64,000 bases of DNA from Kibdelosporangium sp040675465 (GCF_040675465.1 NZ_JBFAPA010000001.1:1364001-1428000); one strand, 5' to 3'. Counted from the stretch's first letter, positions 34,240-42,770 are shown. Numbers and translations: made by a program. The notes: generated from the sequence alone by a model not told the origin.

Positions 34240-35213
34240 GGACGTGGGTGTCGGGACATCGCGTCCTGGTGGGTGTGATCGCGATCGTGGTGCTGCTGCT
34301 GGGCGGTGGCGCCTATGTGGCGTGGACCGCGGCGAGCCAGCCCGCGGTCACGACGAACGCGCCGGCACCGGTGTCCGGCGACCTGATGTACATCGATATC
34401 GCCAACGGTCTGGACCAGGTGACGACAGTCAAGACCGCCCAGCCCAGCGGCCAGAAAACGGTCACGCCGCTGAAGTGCCAGCGGTACTACCAGTCCGGCC
34501 CGACCTCGGTGTGCCTGCGGCTGGCCGGGCCGGGGCCGAGCTACGAGGCCGCGATCAGCAAGGACGGCAAGGAGATCAGGACAGTCCCGCTGCCCGGGAT
34601 ACCGTCCCGCGCACGAGTCTCCGCGTCCGGCAACGTCGTCTCGTGGACCTCGTTCGTCACCGGCGACTCGTACTCGGTGCCGGGCGGATTCTCGACTCGC
34701 GCCGGGGTGTTCGACGTCCGCAGCGGTGAAGTCACTGAGTCCATCGAGCACTACACCGCGACGGTCAACGGCAGAGTGACCACAGCGGCGGACATCAACT
34801 ACTGGGGTATCACCGTCGCCTCGGACGACAACACGTTCTACGCGACCCTCGCTACCGAAGGCAGCACCTACCTGGTCCGCGGCGACCTGATCGCCAAGAC
34901 CCTGCAGTCGGTCCGGCAGAACGCGGAATGCCCGTCGCTGTCACCGGACGGCACCAAGGTGGCTTACAAGAAGCGGCCGAACCAGACCCGGCCGTGGGAG
35001 CTGGTGGTGCTCGACCTGGCCGCGAAGAAGGAGCAGATCCTGCCCGGGACCAGCGGAATCGACGACCAGGCGGCGTGGTTGAACGACAACACGCTGGCGT
35101 ACGGGGCGGCGATCAACAACCAGAAGAACGCCATCTACTTCGTGCCGGCGGACGGCTCCGCGCCCGCACGTGAGGTCATCCCGGACGCGGCCTCGCCGGT
35201 GCCGGTGCGATAG
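34236..35213 (+). CDS. Membrane-anchored beta-propeller (PD40/TolB-like) protein
   Basis: This 325-residue protein has an N-terminal membrane anchor (HRVLVGVIAIVVLLLGGGAYV) and an external domain of repeated four-stranded units. The strands ECPSLSPDGTKVAYKKR and DDQAAWLNDNTLAYGAAI are characteristic of PD40/TolB-type beta-propellers. It has no catalytic motif and is probably a scaffold, sensor or ligand-binding protein on the outer face of the membrane. The TTG at 34236 overlaps the MFS stop (TTGA). A GTG at 34248 is an alternative start four codons later. Confidence 0.7.
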   Translation: MRTWVSGHRVLVGVIAIVVLLLGGGAYVAWTAASQPAVTTNAPAPVSGDLMYIDIANGLDQVTTVKTAQPSGQKTVTPLKCQRYYQSGPTSVCLRLAGPGPSYEAAISKDGKEIRTVPLPGIPSRARVSASGNVVSWTSFVTGDSYSVPGGFSTRAGVFDVRSGEVTESIEHYTATVNGRVTTAADINYWGITVASDDNTFYATLATEGSTYLVRGDLIAKTLQSVRQNAECPSLSPDGTKVAYKKRPNQTRPWELVVLDLAAKKEQILPGTSGIDDQAAWLNDNTLAYGAAINNQKNAIYFVPADGSAPAREVIPDAASPVPVR

Positions 35214-36058
35214 TGGACCACGTGGGTGAACCCATTGCCAGCGTGGTGATCGCCGCGCACAACGAGGAGTCGGTGATCGCCCGGTGCCTGCGCACCCTGA
35301 CCAGCACGGCGAAGCCGGGTGAGCTGGACGTCGTCGTGGTGGCCAACGCGTGCGAGGACCGCACGGCGCAGATCGCGCGCGCCGAACGCGCCCGCGTGGT
35401 GGAGACCCCGATCGGCGGCAAGGCGCACGCGCTCGTGCTCGGCGATGCCGAATGCCGCGCGTTTCCCCGGCTGTACCTGGACGCCGACGTCGACCTGGAC
35501 ACCGAGTCGTTGCGGCGCATGGTGACCGCGCTGGACCGAGGCGCACTCGCGTGCTCGCCCGTGCCCACATATGACCTGAGTGGCTGTTCGGTTGTGACCA
35601 AACGATTCCATCAGGTGTTCGAGAAGATGGCCGCGGCACAGCGGGGTTTGACCGGTACCGGTGCGTACCTGTTGAGCAAGGAGGCGCACGAGCGGGTTTT
35701 CCCGCTGCCGCAAGTGATCTCGGATGACGGGTATGTGCATCGTTCGTTCTCGGCGAGTGAACGGCAGTCGGTCGAGGGTGCCCGGTCAGTGGTACGCCCG
35801 GCGCGGACCCTGAAAGCGTTGATCCGCAGGCGGGCCCGCGTCCGGCTGGGTAACCGGGAGCTGGATCGCTTGGGGCGCAAGGCAGAAGATCCACCCATGG
35901 GTCTGGGTTCCCTGTTGACCCTTGTGCGCCGCAGGCAGGTGGGCGTCTTTGCCGCAGTGTGCTTTCTCACAGTAATGTTCGTCGACAAGATCCTGACGCG
36001 CTGGCGGCGGGTTCGCGGCAGTGATGCCACATGGTCGTCCGACCGGGGTAGCCGTTAG
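35213..36058 (+). CDS. Glycosyltransferase family 2 protein
   Basis: This 281-residue GT-A protein starts with ASVVIAAHNEESVIARCLRT, the usual GT2 opening. It carries RLYLDADVDLD as the DxD metal site, then TGTGAYLLSKEAHERVFPLP and ISDDGYVHRSF, which corresponds to the catalytic ED/DD region. A hydrophobic segment near the C-terminus (GVFAAVCFLTVMFVDKIL) suggests membrane attachment. The GTG start shares one base with the preceding TAG. It is the third gene of an operon with an MFS transporter and a beta-propeller protein, an unusual setting that may mean secretion of a glycosylated small product. Confidence 0.85.
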   Translation: MDHVGEPIASVVIAAHNEESVIARCLRTLTSTAKPGELDVVVVANACEDRTAQIARAERARVVETPIGGKAHALVLGDAECRAFPRLYLDADVDLDTESLRRMVTALDRGALACSPVPTYDLSGCSVVTKRFHQVFEKMAAAQRGLTGTGAYLLSKEAHERVFPLPQVISDDGYVHRSFSASERQSVEGARSVVRPARTLKALIRRRARVRLGNRELDRLGRKAEDPPMGLGSLLTLVRRRQVGVFAAVCFLTVMFVDKILTRWRRVRGSDATWSSDRGSR

Positions 36059-36143
36059 CCGGAATGTACTCACACGGGTGATGCGGAACGCACAACTCTG
36101 CCCGTAGGTGCAACGCTCACATTCCCTTTTGTGCATTGGTTTC

Positions 36144-36213
36144 AGCCGTTCACGCTTCGGCGTTAGGCCGTTCGCGCTGGTGCGGTGCAGTGGTTATTCA
36201 CGGCCGTTCGGCT
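36144..36213 (+). promoter_or_regulatory. Three GCCGTTC-containing direct repeats upstream of the GT4/UDP-glucose dehydrogenase unit
   Basis: Near-identical 12-14 base repeats lie at 36144-36156 (AGCCGTTCACGCT), 36165-36178 (AGGCCGTTCGCGCT) and 36202-36213 (GGCCGTTCGGCT). The middle copy is the half shared exactly with the palindrome at 15727-15744. The set lies 125-195 bp before the GTG at 36338, in a gap of 279 bp with no gene, and is a candidate activator or repressor array. Confidence 0.4.
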
Positions 36214-36337
36214 GAGGCTGTGACCTGGTGACTACCCGAACGGACGCAGTGGCCAGGGTTTGCCGGAAACAGTAACCCCGGACGCGTTTTCCGCGACATG
36301 GCAATTGTCGGGCCGGATCGTAGGAAGAGGCTCCCAG

Positions 36338-37645
36338 GTGACTCGTGGGCATGTGCTGATCATCGTCCAGAATCTGCCGGTTCCCTTGGACCGCAGGGTC
36401 TGGCTGGAGTGCCAGGCGCTGACCGCGGCCGGATACCAGGTGTCGGTGATCTGTCCAAAAGGGCCGGGTGACTCCAGATATCAGGAGTTATCCGGTGTGC
36501 ACCTTTATAAGTACGCACCGCCACCACAGGCCAGGGGCGTGCTCGGGTACCTGCTCGAGTTCGTCTACTGCTGGCTGCGCACCGCGCGGCTGACGCTGAA
36601 GGTGTGGCGGCGTGAGCGTTTCGACGTGATCCAGGCCTGCAACCCGCCGGACACCTACTGGGCCCTGGCCCGGCTGTGGCGGTCCAAGGGTGTCCGCTTC
36701 GTGTTCGACCACCACGATCTCAATCCCGAGGTGTTCCGGTCGAGGTTCGGCGAACCGTCCGGCCTGGCGGGGAAAGTCCAACTGGCCGGGCTGTACTGGT
36801 TGGAGCGCAAGACGTTCCACACCGCCGACCGGGTCATCTCGACCAACCAGTCCTACCAGCGCATCGCCTGGGAGCGCGGCAGCGTGCCGCCCGAGCACAC
36901 CACGGTCGTCCGATCCGGACCGGACACGTCGGTGATGAAGCCGGGCGAGCCCAAGCCGGAGCTGCGCAACGGTCGTCAGCACCTGGTGGCGTGGCTGGGA
37001 ATCATGGGTCCGCAGGACGGCGTCGACGGCGTGCTCGAGGTGGCGCAGAAGATCGTGCGCGAGCACGGCCGGGAGGATGTCCAGTTCGCGCTGCTCGGCT
37101 TCGGCGACTGCCTGGAAGAGCTCAAGCAGCAGTGCCACGAGATGGGCCTGGACGACTACGTGACCTTCACCGGACGCGTGGGACCGCCGCAGATCGCGGA
37201 CTACCTGTCCACCGCGTCACTCGGTCTGTCCGCGGACCCGTTGAGCCCGCTCAACGACGTGTCCACAATGAACAAGACGATGGAGTACATGGCGTACGCG
37301 CTCCCGGTTGTCGCCTACCGTCTCACTGAGACAGTGGTGTCCGCGGGCGAGTGCGCGGAGTACCTGGAACCCGGTGACGTCGACGGTTTCGCCAAGGCTG
37401 TGGTGGAGCTGCTCGACGACCCCGAGCGCCGGCAGCGGCTGGGCCGCGCCGGGCGGGCCAGGGCCGAGCAGGTGCTGGACTGGCGCCCGCAGGCCCAGGC
37501 GTATGTAAGCGTTTACGACTCGTTGTTCGGCGTGGAGCCCGAGCCGGCCGTCATGCCGGCCCGGTCCGCTGTAGTGCGTGAGCACCGCGCCACGGGCCTG
37601 CGCACGGAGCGAACACTGCGCCGGGTCACCCCGACCGCTGACTGA
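36338..37645 (+). CDS. Glycosyltransferase family 4 protein
   Basis: This 435-residue GT-B protein opens with TRGHVLIIVQNLPVPLDRRV, then FDHHDLNPEVFRSRFG and ERKTFHTADRVISTNQSYQR. Its donor half has SLGLSADPLSPLNDVSTMNK and TMEYMAYALPVVAYRL, a common pattern in actinobacterial WecA-dependent or exopolysaccharide GT4 enzymes. The GTG at 36338 follows AGGAAGAGG at 36322-36330; earlier in-frame codons do not have a ribosome site. UDP-glucose dehydrogenase follows after 11 bp. UDP-glucuronic acid is therefore a natural guess for the donor used in this unit, but that is inference from position. Confidence 0.85.
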   Translation: MTRGHVLIIVQNLPVPLDRRVWLECQALTAAGYQVSVICPKGPGDSRYQELSGVHLYKYAPPPQARGVLGYLLEFVYCWLRTARLTLKVWRRERFDVIQACNPPDTYWALARLWRSKGVRFVFDHHDLNPEVFRSRFGEPSGLAGKVQLAGLYWLERKTFHTADRVISTNQSYQRIAWERGSVPPEHTTVVRSGPDTSVMKPGEPKPELRNGRQHLVAWLGIMGPQDGVDGVLEVAQKIVREHGREDVQFALLGFGDCLEELKQQCHEMGLDDYVTFTGRVGPPQIADYLSTASLGLSADPLSPLNDVSTMNKTMEYMAYALPVVAYRLTETVVSAGECAEYLEPGDVDGFAKAVVELLDDPERRQRLGRAGRARAEQVLDWRPQAQAYVSVYDSLFGVEPEPAVMPARSAVVREHRATGLRTERTLRRVTPTAD

Positions 37646-37656
37646 AAGGGCTGGGA

Positions 37657-38973
37657 ATGTTCGCCAGACGGATCGCGGTGATCGGCACCGGGTACGTGGG
37701 CCTGACCACGGGCGCGTGCCTCGCCTCGCTGGGACACAAAGTGGTCTGCGGTGACGTGGACCCCGGCAAGGTGGAACGGCTGCGCAACGCCGAGGTCGAC
37801 ATCCTCGAACCGGGCCTGGCCGAGCTGGTCCGCGAGGGCCTGGCCGCGGGCCGGCTGTCCTTTGTGGTCGGCGCGGAGGCCGCGGTCACCGGGCACGAAG
37901 AGGGCGCGGAGATCGTGTACCTGTGTGTCCCGACCCCGATGGGCGTCGGCGGCGTGGCCGACTTGAGCACGGTCGAGTCGGTCATCGATGAGGTGCGCGA
38001 GCTGCTGCGGCCGGGAACGGTCGTGGTGAACAAGTCCACGGTGCCGGTGGGAACAGCCCAACGGACAGCGGAACTGCTCAAGCGCGATGACGTTTCCGTG
38101 GTGAGCAACCCGGAGTTCCTGCGCGAGGGCTCGGCGGTCGAGGACTTCCTGAACCCGGACCGGATCGTGGTGGGCTGCGACGAGCAGGACGCGGCCGAGC
38201 GAGTGTCCGCTTTGTACGCTCGGCTGGGCGCGCCGACGGTGCTGACCGACGCGGCGAGCGCGGAACTGGTGAAGTACGCGGCGAACTGCTTCCTCGCGAT
38301 GAAACTGTCCTATGTGAACGCGATGGCCGAGCTGTGTGAGCGCCTGGGCGCGAACATCGCGGACGTGACCGAGGGCATGGGGTACGACCGCCGGATCGGC
38401 CAGGCCTTCCTGTCGCCGGGGCCGGGCTGGGGCGGTTCCTGCCTGCCCAAGGACACTTCGGCGATGCTGCAGGTCGCGGACTCCGCGGACTTCGAGTTCC
38501 GCCTGCTGCGGGCGACGATCGACACCAACGAGCGCCAGCGCCAGCGCATCGTGGACAAGGTCCGCCTGGCGGTGACCGGCAAGCGCGGCGGCTCCCTGTC
38601 ACACCTCCGGTTGGGCATCTATGGCCTGACTTTCAAGGCCAACACGGACGACCTCCGCGACTCACCGGCCCTGGCCGTAGCGGCCATGTTGCGCCAAGCC
38701 GGCGCGGAGCTGGTCGCCTACGACCCAGCCGTCAGCGCGGACACGCTCCGCCCGGAGCTGTCGGCGGTCACCGTGGTGGACGACCCTTACCTTGTGGGCA
38801 AGGAAGTCGACGGCCTGGTGATCCTCACCGAGTGGCCGGAGTTCCGCACTCTCGACTGGGGCCGCCTGGCCGGTGCGGTCCGTGCCCCGATCGTCGTCGA
38901 CACCCGCAACCTGCTGGACAAGGACGTGCTGCGCCGAGCCGGGTTCGCCTGGACCGGCCTCGGCAAGAACTGA
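37657..38973 (+). CDS. ugd: UDP-glucose 6-dehydrogenase
   Basis: This 438-residue protein has the full family layout. An N-terminal NAD-binding Rossmann domain shows IAVIGTGYVGLTTG. Next come a substrate segment VVNKSTVPVGTAQ and the central helix region EFLREGSAVEDFLNPDRIVVG. The catalytic Cys is at about residue 262 in GGSCLPKDTSAM, and a C-terminal UDP-binding domain contains GLTFKANTDDLRDSPA. It oxidises UDP-glucose to UDP-glucuronate in two NAD-dependent steps in the cytosol. Eleven bases separate it from the GT4 gene. It ends before a strong two-way terminator, so the GT4-ugd pair forms the unit. Confidence 0.95.
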   Translation: MFARRIAVIGTGYVGLTTGACLASLGHKVVCGDVDPGKVERLRNAEVDILEPGLAELVREGLAAGRLSFVVGAEAAVTGHEEGAEIVYLCVPTPMGVGGVADLSTVESVIDEVRELLRPGTVVVNKSTVPVGTAQRTAELLKRDDVSVVSNPEFLREGSAVEDFLNPDRIVVGCDEQDAAERVSALYARLGAPTVLTDAASAELVKYAANCFLAMKLSYVNAMAELCERLGANIADVTEGMGYDRRIGQAFLSPGPGWGGSCLPKDTSAMLQVADSADFEFRLLRATIDTNERQRQRIVDKVRLAVTGKRGGSLSHLRLGIYGLTFKANTDDLRDSPALAVAAMLRQAGAELVAYDPAVSADTLRPELSAVTVVDDPYLVGKEVDGLVILTEWPEFRTLDWGRLAGAVRAPIVVDTRNLLDKDVLRRAGFAWTGLGKN

Positions 38974-38980
38974 CCCATCC

Positions 38981-39015
38981 AAAGCCGCGACCTCTTTGCG
39001 TGAGGTCGCGGCTTT
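38981..39015. terminator. Two-way intrinsic terminator after ugd
   Basis: Perfect 14-bp arms at 38981-38994 and 39002-39015 enclose a seven-base loop. The outer A and T runs serve as U-tracts for both directions. It lies between the convergent ugd stop (38973) and the acyltransferase stop (39034), so it ends both transcripts. Confidence 0.85.
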
Positions 39016-39033
39016 TGCATGGGTTCGTATGGC

Positions 39034-40041
39034 TCAGCGGAACTTGCGGACGATCGACCGCAGCTGCGGCGCGATCGGTGAGGACTTGGCCGCGGTGATG
39101 GCTTTGCGGCTCGCCTTGCGCATCGTCGTGCGGAAGGTGCCCGCGGTGACCGCGCCGATGCACACCGTCGAAGCCCCGGTCATCGCGCGTCGTTTGTAGT
39201 CGTCCTCGCCCCGGCCGAGGTCGATGCGGGTGAGACCCAGCTCCGGCGCGGCCATGACCACCTCGCGCAGCAGGATCCAGCCCGGCGACAACGGCCCGAA
39301 CTTCTTGTCATAGACCGGGAACCACCAGTGCAGCACGCCACCGGAGCGGATCCCGAAGTGCGCGGCGAGCAGGTGCGGACCGGCGTACACAGTGGACAGA
39401 GCGCCCAGGTCCGACGCGAGCAGCCGGTGCAGCAACGCCCGCTGGGCGGGATCGGCGAAGTGGTCGCGGGCACCGGTCGACGCGTACTGGTCCCGTTTCA
39501 GCTCGATGACCCGGTCCAGCTCGGCTGGATCGCTCGACTCCGCAACGAAAGCAACCTCGCCCAGATCGCGCCCGGCCTTGTTGGCCAGCCGCCGCGCCTC
39601 GCTCATCTTGTCCTTGCCGCTCTTCGCCGCGCGGCTCAGGTACCCGTCGAGGCCACCGGTGACATCCATGTACGGCGAAGGCCGCCGCTCCTCGACCCAC
39701 GGTTCGAGGTCCGGATACCCGTCGAGCAGATGGTCGAACGTGAACGACTTGACGCCCGCCGCGGTCAGCAATGCCTGGGGAGAGAAACGAACACCCGGCT
39801 GGAGCAACGGCCCCTGGAAGTCGGCGCCCGGCGACCCGGCGGGGATCGCCGACGCCCCAATGACATGCAAAGGCAGGACGAACCCATCGCCCCACAACAC
39901 GCTCACCGGCCGCCCGGCATCAACCGCCGCGACATAGCGCGGATCGAAGTATGGACTGTCCCAAGTGGACGCTCGCAGCTCCTGCCACTCGGCCAGGGCG
40001 TCAGCCGACAGCTTGGCGAAGGGGACCAGCTGAAGGCTCAT
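39034..40041 (-). CDS. BioF2/FemAB-like GNAT acyltransferase
   Basis: This 335-residue protein matches the Acetyltransf_6/FemAB-like fold. It contains YLSRAAKSGKDKMSEARRLA in the middle, ELKRDQYASTG, a conserved YAGPHLLAAHFGIRSGGVLH block, and WWFPVYDKKFGPLSPGWILL near the end. Relatives transfer acyl or aminoacyl groups to sugars or peptidoglycan in polymer loci. It is coupled by ATGA to a GT2 gene and a deacetylase gene upstream. That suggests the three modify a sugar together: deacetylation, glycosylation and re-acylation. The substrate is not known. Confidence 0.78.
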   Translation of the reverse strand: MSLQLVPFAKLSADALAEWQELRASTWDSPYFDPRYVAAVDAGRPVSVLWGDGFVLPLHVIGASAIPAGSPGADFQGPLLQPGVRFSPQALLTAAGVKSFTFDHLLDGYPDLEPWVEERRPSPYMDVTGGLDGYLSRAAKSGKDKMSEARRLANKAGRDLGEVAFVAESSDPAELDRVIELKRDQYASTGARDHFADPAQRALLHRLLASDLGALSTVYAGPHLLAAHFGIRSGGVLHWWFPVYDKKFGPLSPGWILLREVVMAAPELGLTRIDLGRGEDDYKRRAMTGASTVCIGAVTAGTFRTTMRKASRKAITAAKSSPIAPQLRSIVRKFR

Positions 40042-40943
40042 TGCGGCAACACCTTGAGCCGGCTGGACGGCCGCACCAACGCTTTGAGGGCGGCCTTCGC
40101 GGTCGCCCGTCCGGCGGCCGCGCGGATGGCCTCACCCACGACCACGGCTGGGAAGTAGCCGAGCCACGCCAGCAACCCGTTGTGCCGCCGGACAACGCGA
40201 GTCCGGTTGACGGTGAGCAGCGCCCACAGCATGGGGTTCGTGCCGGACTCGCCGCCGTCGTGCTCGACGACAGCGCTGGGTACGTACCAGGTCAGGAACC
40301 CGCGTTTTCCGGCGCGGAGGGCGAAATCCGTCTCCTCGCCGTAGAGCAGGAACGTCTCATCCCATGGCCCCAACGCCTTGCAGGCCGCCGACGAGATCAT
40401 CAGCACGCCACCAGTCGCCCACGAGGCCGGCCCGGCGATGTCGTACCGCTCGGGCGACATGATGAGTTCACCCAGTGTTCCCCATCGACCGGCCCGGTTC
40501 CCGCCGATCAACGCCTCGGCCCACGCCCGGGTCGCGGTCGGCGGCCTGCGCAACGAAGGTTGCAAGCTACCGTCGGCGTTTTCCAGGCGTGGCGCGGCGA
40601 TTCCCACGTTCGGGCGGGAGAACGCCTGAGCCATCGTGGCGACCGCGCCGGGGCGGACCCGGGCGTCGGGGTTCATCACCAGCACCGCGTCGAACGAGCC
40701 CAGCGACGCGATGCCCGCGTTCAGTCCCGCCGCATAGCCCGCGTTGCGGCCCAGTTGCACGATGCGCAGCGGCAAACCGGTGGCGTTCTTGGCGATCTCG
40801 CACGTGTCGTCACGAGAGTTGTTGTCCACCACCACAACCTCGGTGAGGTCAACGCCGGAAGTCCCCACTTGCAAGGAGGCGAGGCAGGAGCTGAGCGTGT
40901 CCGCACTGTTGTACGTCACGATCACGACGGCGACTCGGGTCAC
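40038..40943 (-). CDS. Glycosyltransferase family 2 protein (rhamnosyltransferase-like)
   Basis: This 301-residue GT-A enzyme begins TRVAVVIVTYNSADTLSSCL, with VVVDNNSRDDT, LGRNAGYAAGLNAGI, VLVMNPDARVRPG as the metal site, and ETFLLYGEETDFALRA near the catalytic base. This is the WbbL/dTDP-rhamnosyl transferase pattern. GTG 40943 was chosen because a GAGGTGG ribosome site precedes it closely. A GTG at 40967 would extend the N-terminus by eight residues into the upstream gene. The stop overlaps the acyltransferase ATG. It shares the layout of the GT2 half of the protein at 4401-6305. Confidence 0.87.
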   Translation of the reverse strand: MTRVAVVIVTYNSADTLSSCLASLQVGTSGVDLTEVVVVDNNSRDDTCEIAKNATGLPLRIVQLGRNAGYAAGLNAGIASLGSFDAVLVMNPDARVRPGAVATMAQAFSRPNVGIAAPRLENADGSLQPSLRRPPTATRAWAEALIGGNRAGRWGTLGELIMSPERYDIAGPASWATGGVLMISSAACKALGPWDETFLLYGEETDFALRAGKRGFLTWYVPSAVVEHDGGESGTNPMLWALLTVNRTRVVRRHNGLLAWLGYFPAVVVGEAIRAAAGRATAKAALKALVRPSSRLKVLPQ

Positions 40944-40950
40944 GCCCACC

Positions 40951-41628
40951 TCATCGTGCCGCGCCACGGGTGCGTTTCACCAGCCCCGCGGCCAGCCGGC
41001 GCGCCTGACGGCGGAGCCCGGGCTGTCCGGCCAGCACATCCGCGGTCCACTGCGGATCGATGTCGTGCCGCAGGCTGGTCCGGGCCTGCAACCAGGTCTG
41101 CTCGTTGGCCGGGCCACCGTCACTCGTATAGACGACTGACGCACCCGCACTGCGCAACCGGGCGAGGACCATCCGGTCGTACGACCCGAACGGCACCGCC
41201 ACCCGGGACACCGGCGCGCCGATCACCGACGACAGAACCCGGGGCGCCTCAATCATTTCCTCGACGGCCTGGGCGCGGTCGATGCGCCGCCAGTCCCGGT
41301 GCGACCAGCCATGCGAGCCGATCCGCATACCGGCGTCCTTGAGTTTCCGCACATCGGAACCGGTGAGCCGGCCGGGCGCGCCGAGCAGTCCGGCCAGGAC
41401 GAAGAACTCCGCCTCCAGCCCGCGGGACTGCAGCCGCGGCAACGCGATCTCGATGTCGGAGGAGTTGCCGTCGTCGAAGGTGATCCGGACGTCGTCGCGG
41501 CCCACGGCGGCGTCGAGCACCTGCTCGAACTGCTCGACCGAAACCCAGGTCTGGTCTTCACCGGGGTCCAGGTCACGGGGCGGTTCTCCGATGCCGTGCA
41601 CTGTCAGGTTGATGACCCTTGCTGGCAT
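40951..41628 (-). CDS. NodB-type polysaccharide deacetylase
   Basis: This 225-residue protein has the CE4 motifs: VRITFDDGNSSD (motif 1 with the catalytic Asp and metal-ligand Asp), MRIGSHGWSHRDWR (motif 2, HxxxH-like), VAVPFGSYDRMVLARL (motif 3), and a later VVYTSDGGPANE region. No signal peptide is visible, so it probably acts in the cytosol on a lipid- or nucleotide-linked acetamido sugar rather than on finished polymer. It heads the leftward deacetylase-GT2-acyltransferase unit. The ATG at 41628 is the first codon in frame after the promoter gap. Confidence 0.85.
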   Translation of the reverse strand: MPARVINLTVHGIGEPPRDLDPGEDQTWVSVEQFEQVLDAAVGRDDVRITFDDGNSSDIEIALPRLQSRGLEAEFFVLAGLLGAPGRLTGSDVRKLKDAGMRIGSHGWSHRDWRRIDRAQAVEEMIEAPRVLSSVIGAPVSRVAVPFGSYDRMVLARLRSAGASVVYTSDGGPANEQTWLQARTSLRHDIDPQWTADVLAGQPGLRRQARRLAAGLVKRTRGAAR

Positions 41629-41692
41629 CAGCTGCCCTTCTCGCGGCGGATTCTCTACTCAGGTATCGGCGGCGATCTTCCGGCATTACCTC

Positions 41693-41720
41693 TTGACAGG
41701 GCGTATTGGTCTAGTCCACC
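41693..41720 (+). promoter_or_regulatory. TTGACA hexamer with a DasR-like operator (dre)
   Basis: A consensus -35 hexamer TTGACA lies at 41693-41698. It is followed at 41705-41720 by ATTGGTCTAGTCCACC, which agrees at 13 of 16 positions with the Streptomyces DasR site ACTGGTCTAGACCACT. A repressor bound there would cover the promoter core. No convincing -10 was seen at the usual spacing. DasR is released by glucosamine-6-phosphate in Streptomyces, so chitin breakdown products should induce the chitinase gene that starts at 41819. Confidence 0.72.
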
Positions 41721-41818
41721 TTGTTCTTGCTGAAGGTAATCAGCTACCTCCGGTCCGACACCGCCGCCTAGGACGCCGGGAGGTGCGCTCCGCAACCCTG
41801 CATGCTGGAGGACCACAA

Positions 41819-42757
41819 ATGAAGATCATGCGGCGGATTCTCGTCGCCGTGGCGGTCGCGTCCGCGACCGTCGGGCTGGCGCCCGCGGCTCAGGCCGCGG
41901 TGAATCCCGTGCTCGCGGCTCCCTACCTCTACCAGTGGAGCAACCCACCGAACCCGGTCAGCGTGATGAACGCGACCGGCATCAAGTCGTTCACGCTGGC
42001 GTTTGTGCTGTCCAACGGCAACTGCAACCCGGCCTGGGACGGCAACCGCTCGCTGACCGGCTCGGACATCACCCGGGTGAACCAGATCCGGGCGGCAGGC
42101 GGGGACGCGATCCCGTCGATCGGCGGCTGGTCGGGCAACAAACTGGGCTCCACCTGCTCGAACTCCACCGCGCTCGCGGCGGCCTACCAGAAGGTGATCA
42201 ACGCCGGTAAGTTCACCGCGATCGACCTGGACATCGAGAACACCGACGAGTTCCAGAACGCGACCGTGCAGGACCGGATCCTCGGCGCGGTGAAGATCAT
42301 CAAGCAGAACAACCCGGGCGTCCGCGTGGTCATCACCATCGGCACCACCACCTCCGGCCCGGACAGCTGGGGCAACCGGATCATCGAGCGGGCCAAGGCG
42401 ATCGGCGCCCCGGTCGACGTGTGGGCGGTCATGCCGTTCGACTTCAGCAGCGGCGGCGACATGGTCGGCAAGACCAAGTCGGCGGTCACCGGCCTGAAGA
42501 ACAAGGTCAAGTCGGTCTACGGCCTGTCCGACGACGCGGCCTTCCGCAGGTCCGGCCTGTCCTCGATGAACGGCCACACCGACAACTCCGGTGAGGTCGT
42601 CACCGTGGCCAACTTCAAGTCCATCGTGAGCTGGGCGAACAGCGTGCACCTCGCCCGCGTGTCGTTCTGGGCCCTCAACCGCGACTGCAACAACTGCGCG
42701 GGCATCAGCCAGGGTCTGTACGACTTCACCAAGGCCAACGCGGCCTTCACCGGCTGA
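41819..42757 (+). CDS. Secreted GH18 chitinase-like protein
   Basis: This 312-residue protein has a Sec signal peptide (MKIMRRILVAVAVASATVGL, cleavage after AQA at about residue 27) and a GH18 barrel. The catalytic DxDxE motif is IDLDIEN at residues 136-140, with E140 as the acid. SIGGWSGNKLG is the usual SxGG strand. No carbohydrate-binding module is attached. It resembles the small actinobacterial chitinases of about 35 kDa. The ATG at 41819 has GGAGGA at 41807-41812. The DasR-like operator upstream supports chitin or GlcNAc control. A hairpin at 42777-42810 probably ends the transcript. Confidence 0.9.
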   Translation: MKIMRRILVAVAVASATVGLAPAAQAAVNPVLAAPYLYQWSNPPNPVSVMNATGIKSFTLAFVLSNGNCNPAWDGNRSLTGSDITRVNQIRAAGGDAIPSIGGWSGNKLGSTCSNSTALAAAYQKVINAGKFTAIDLDIENTDEFQNATVQDRILGAVKIIKQNNPGVRVVITIGTTTSGPDSWGNRIIERAKAIGAPVDVWAVMPFDFSSGGDMVGKTKSAVTGLKNKVKSVYGLSDDAAFRRSGLSSMNGHTDNSGEVVTVANFKSIVSWANSVHLARVSFWALNRDCNNCAGISQGLYDFTKANAAFTG

Positions 42758-42770
42758 GTCCGGGACAGCG

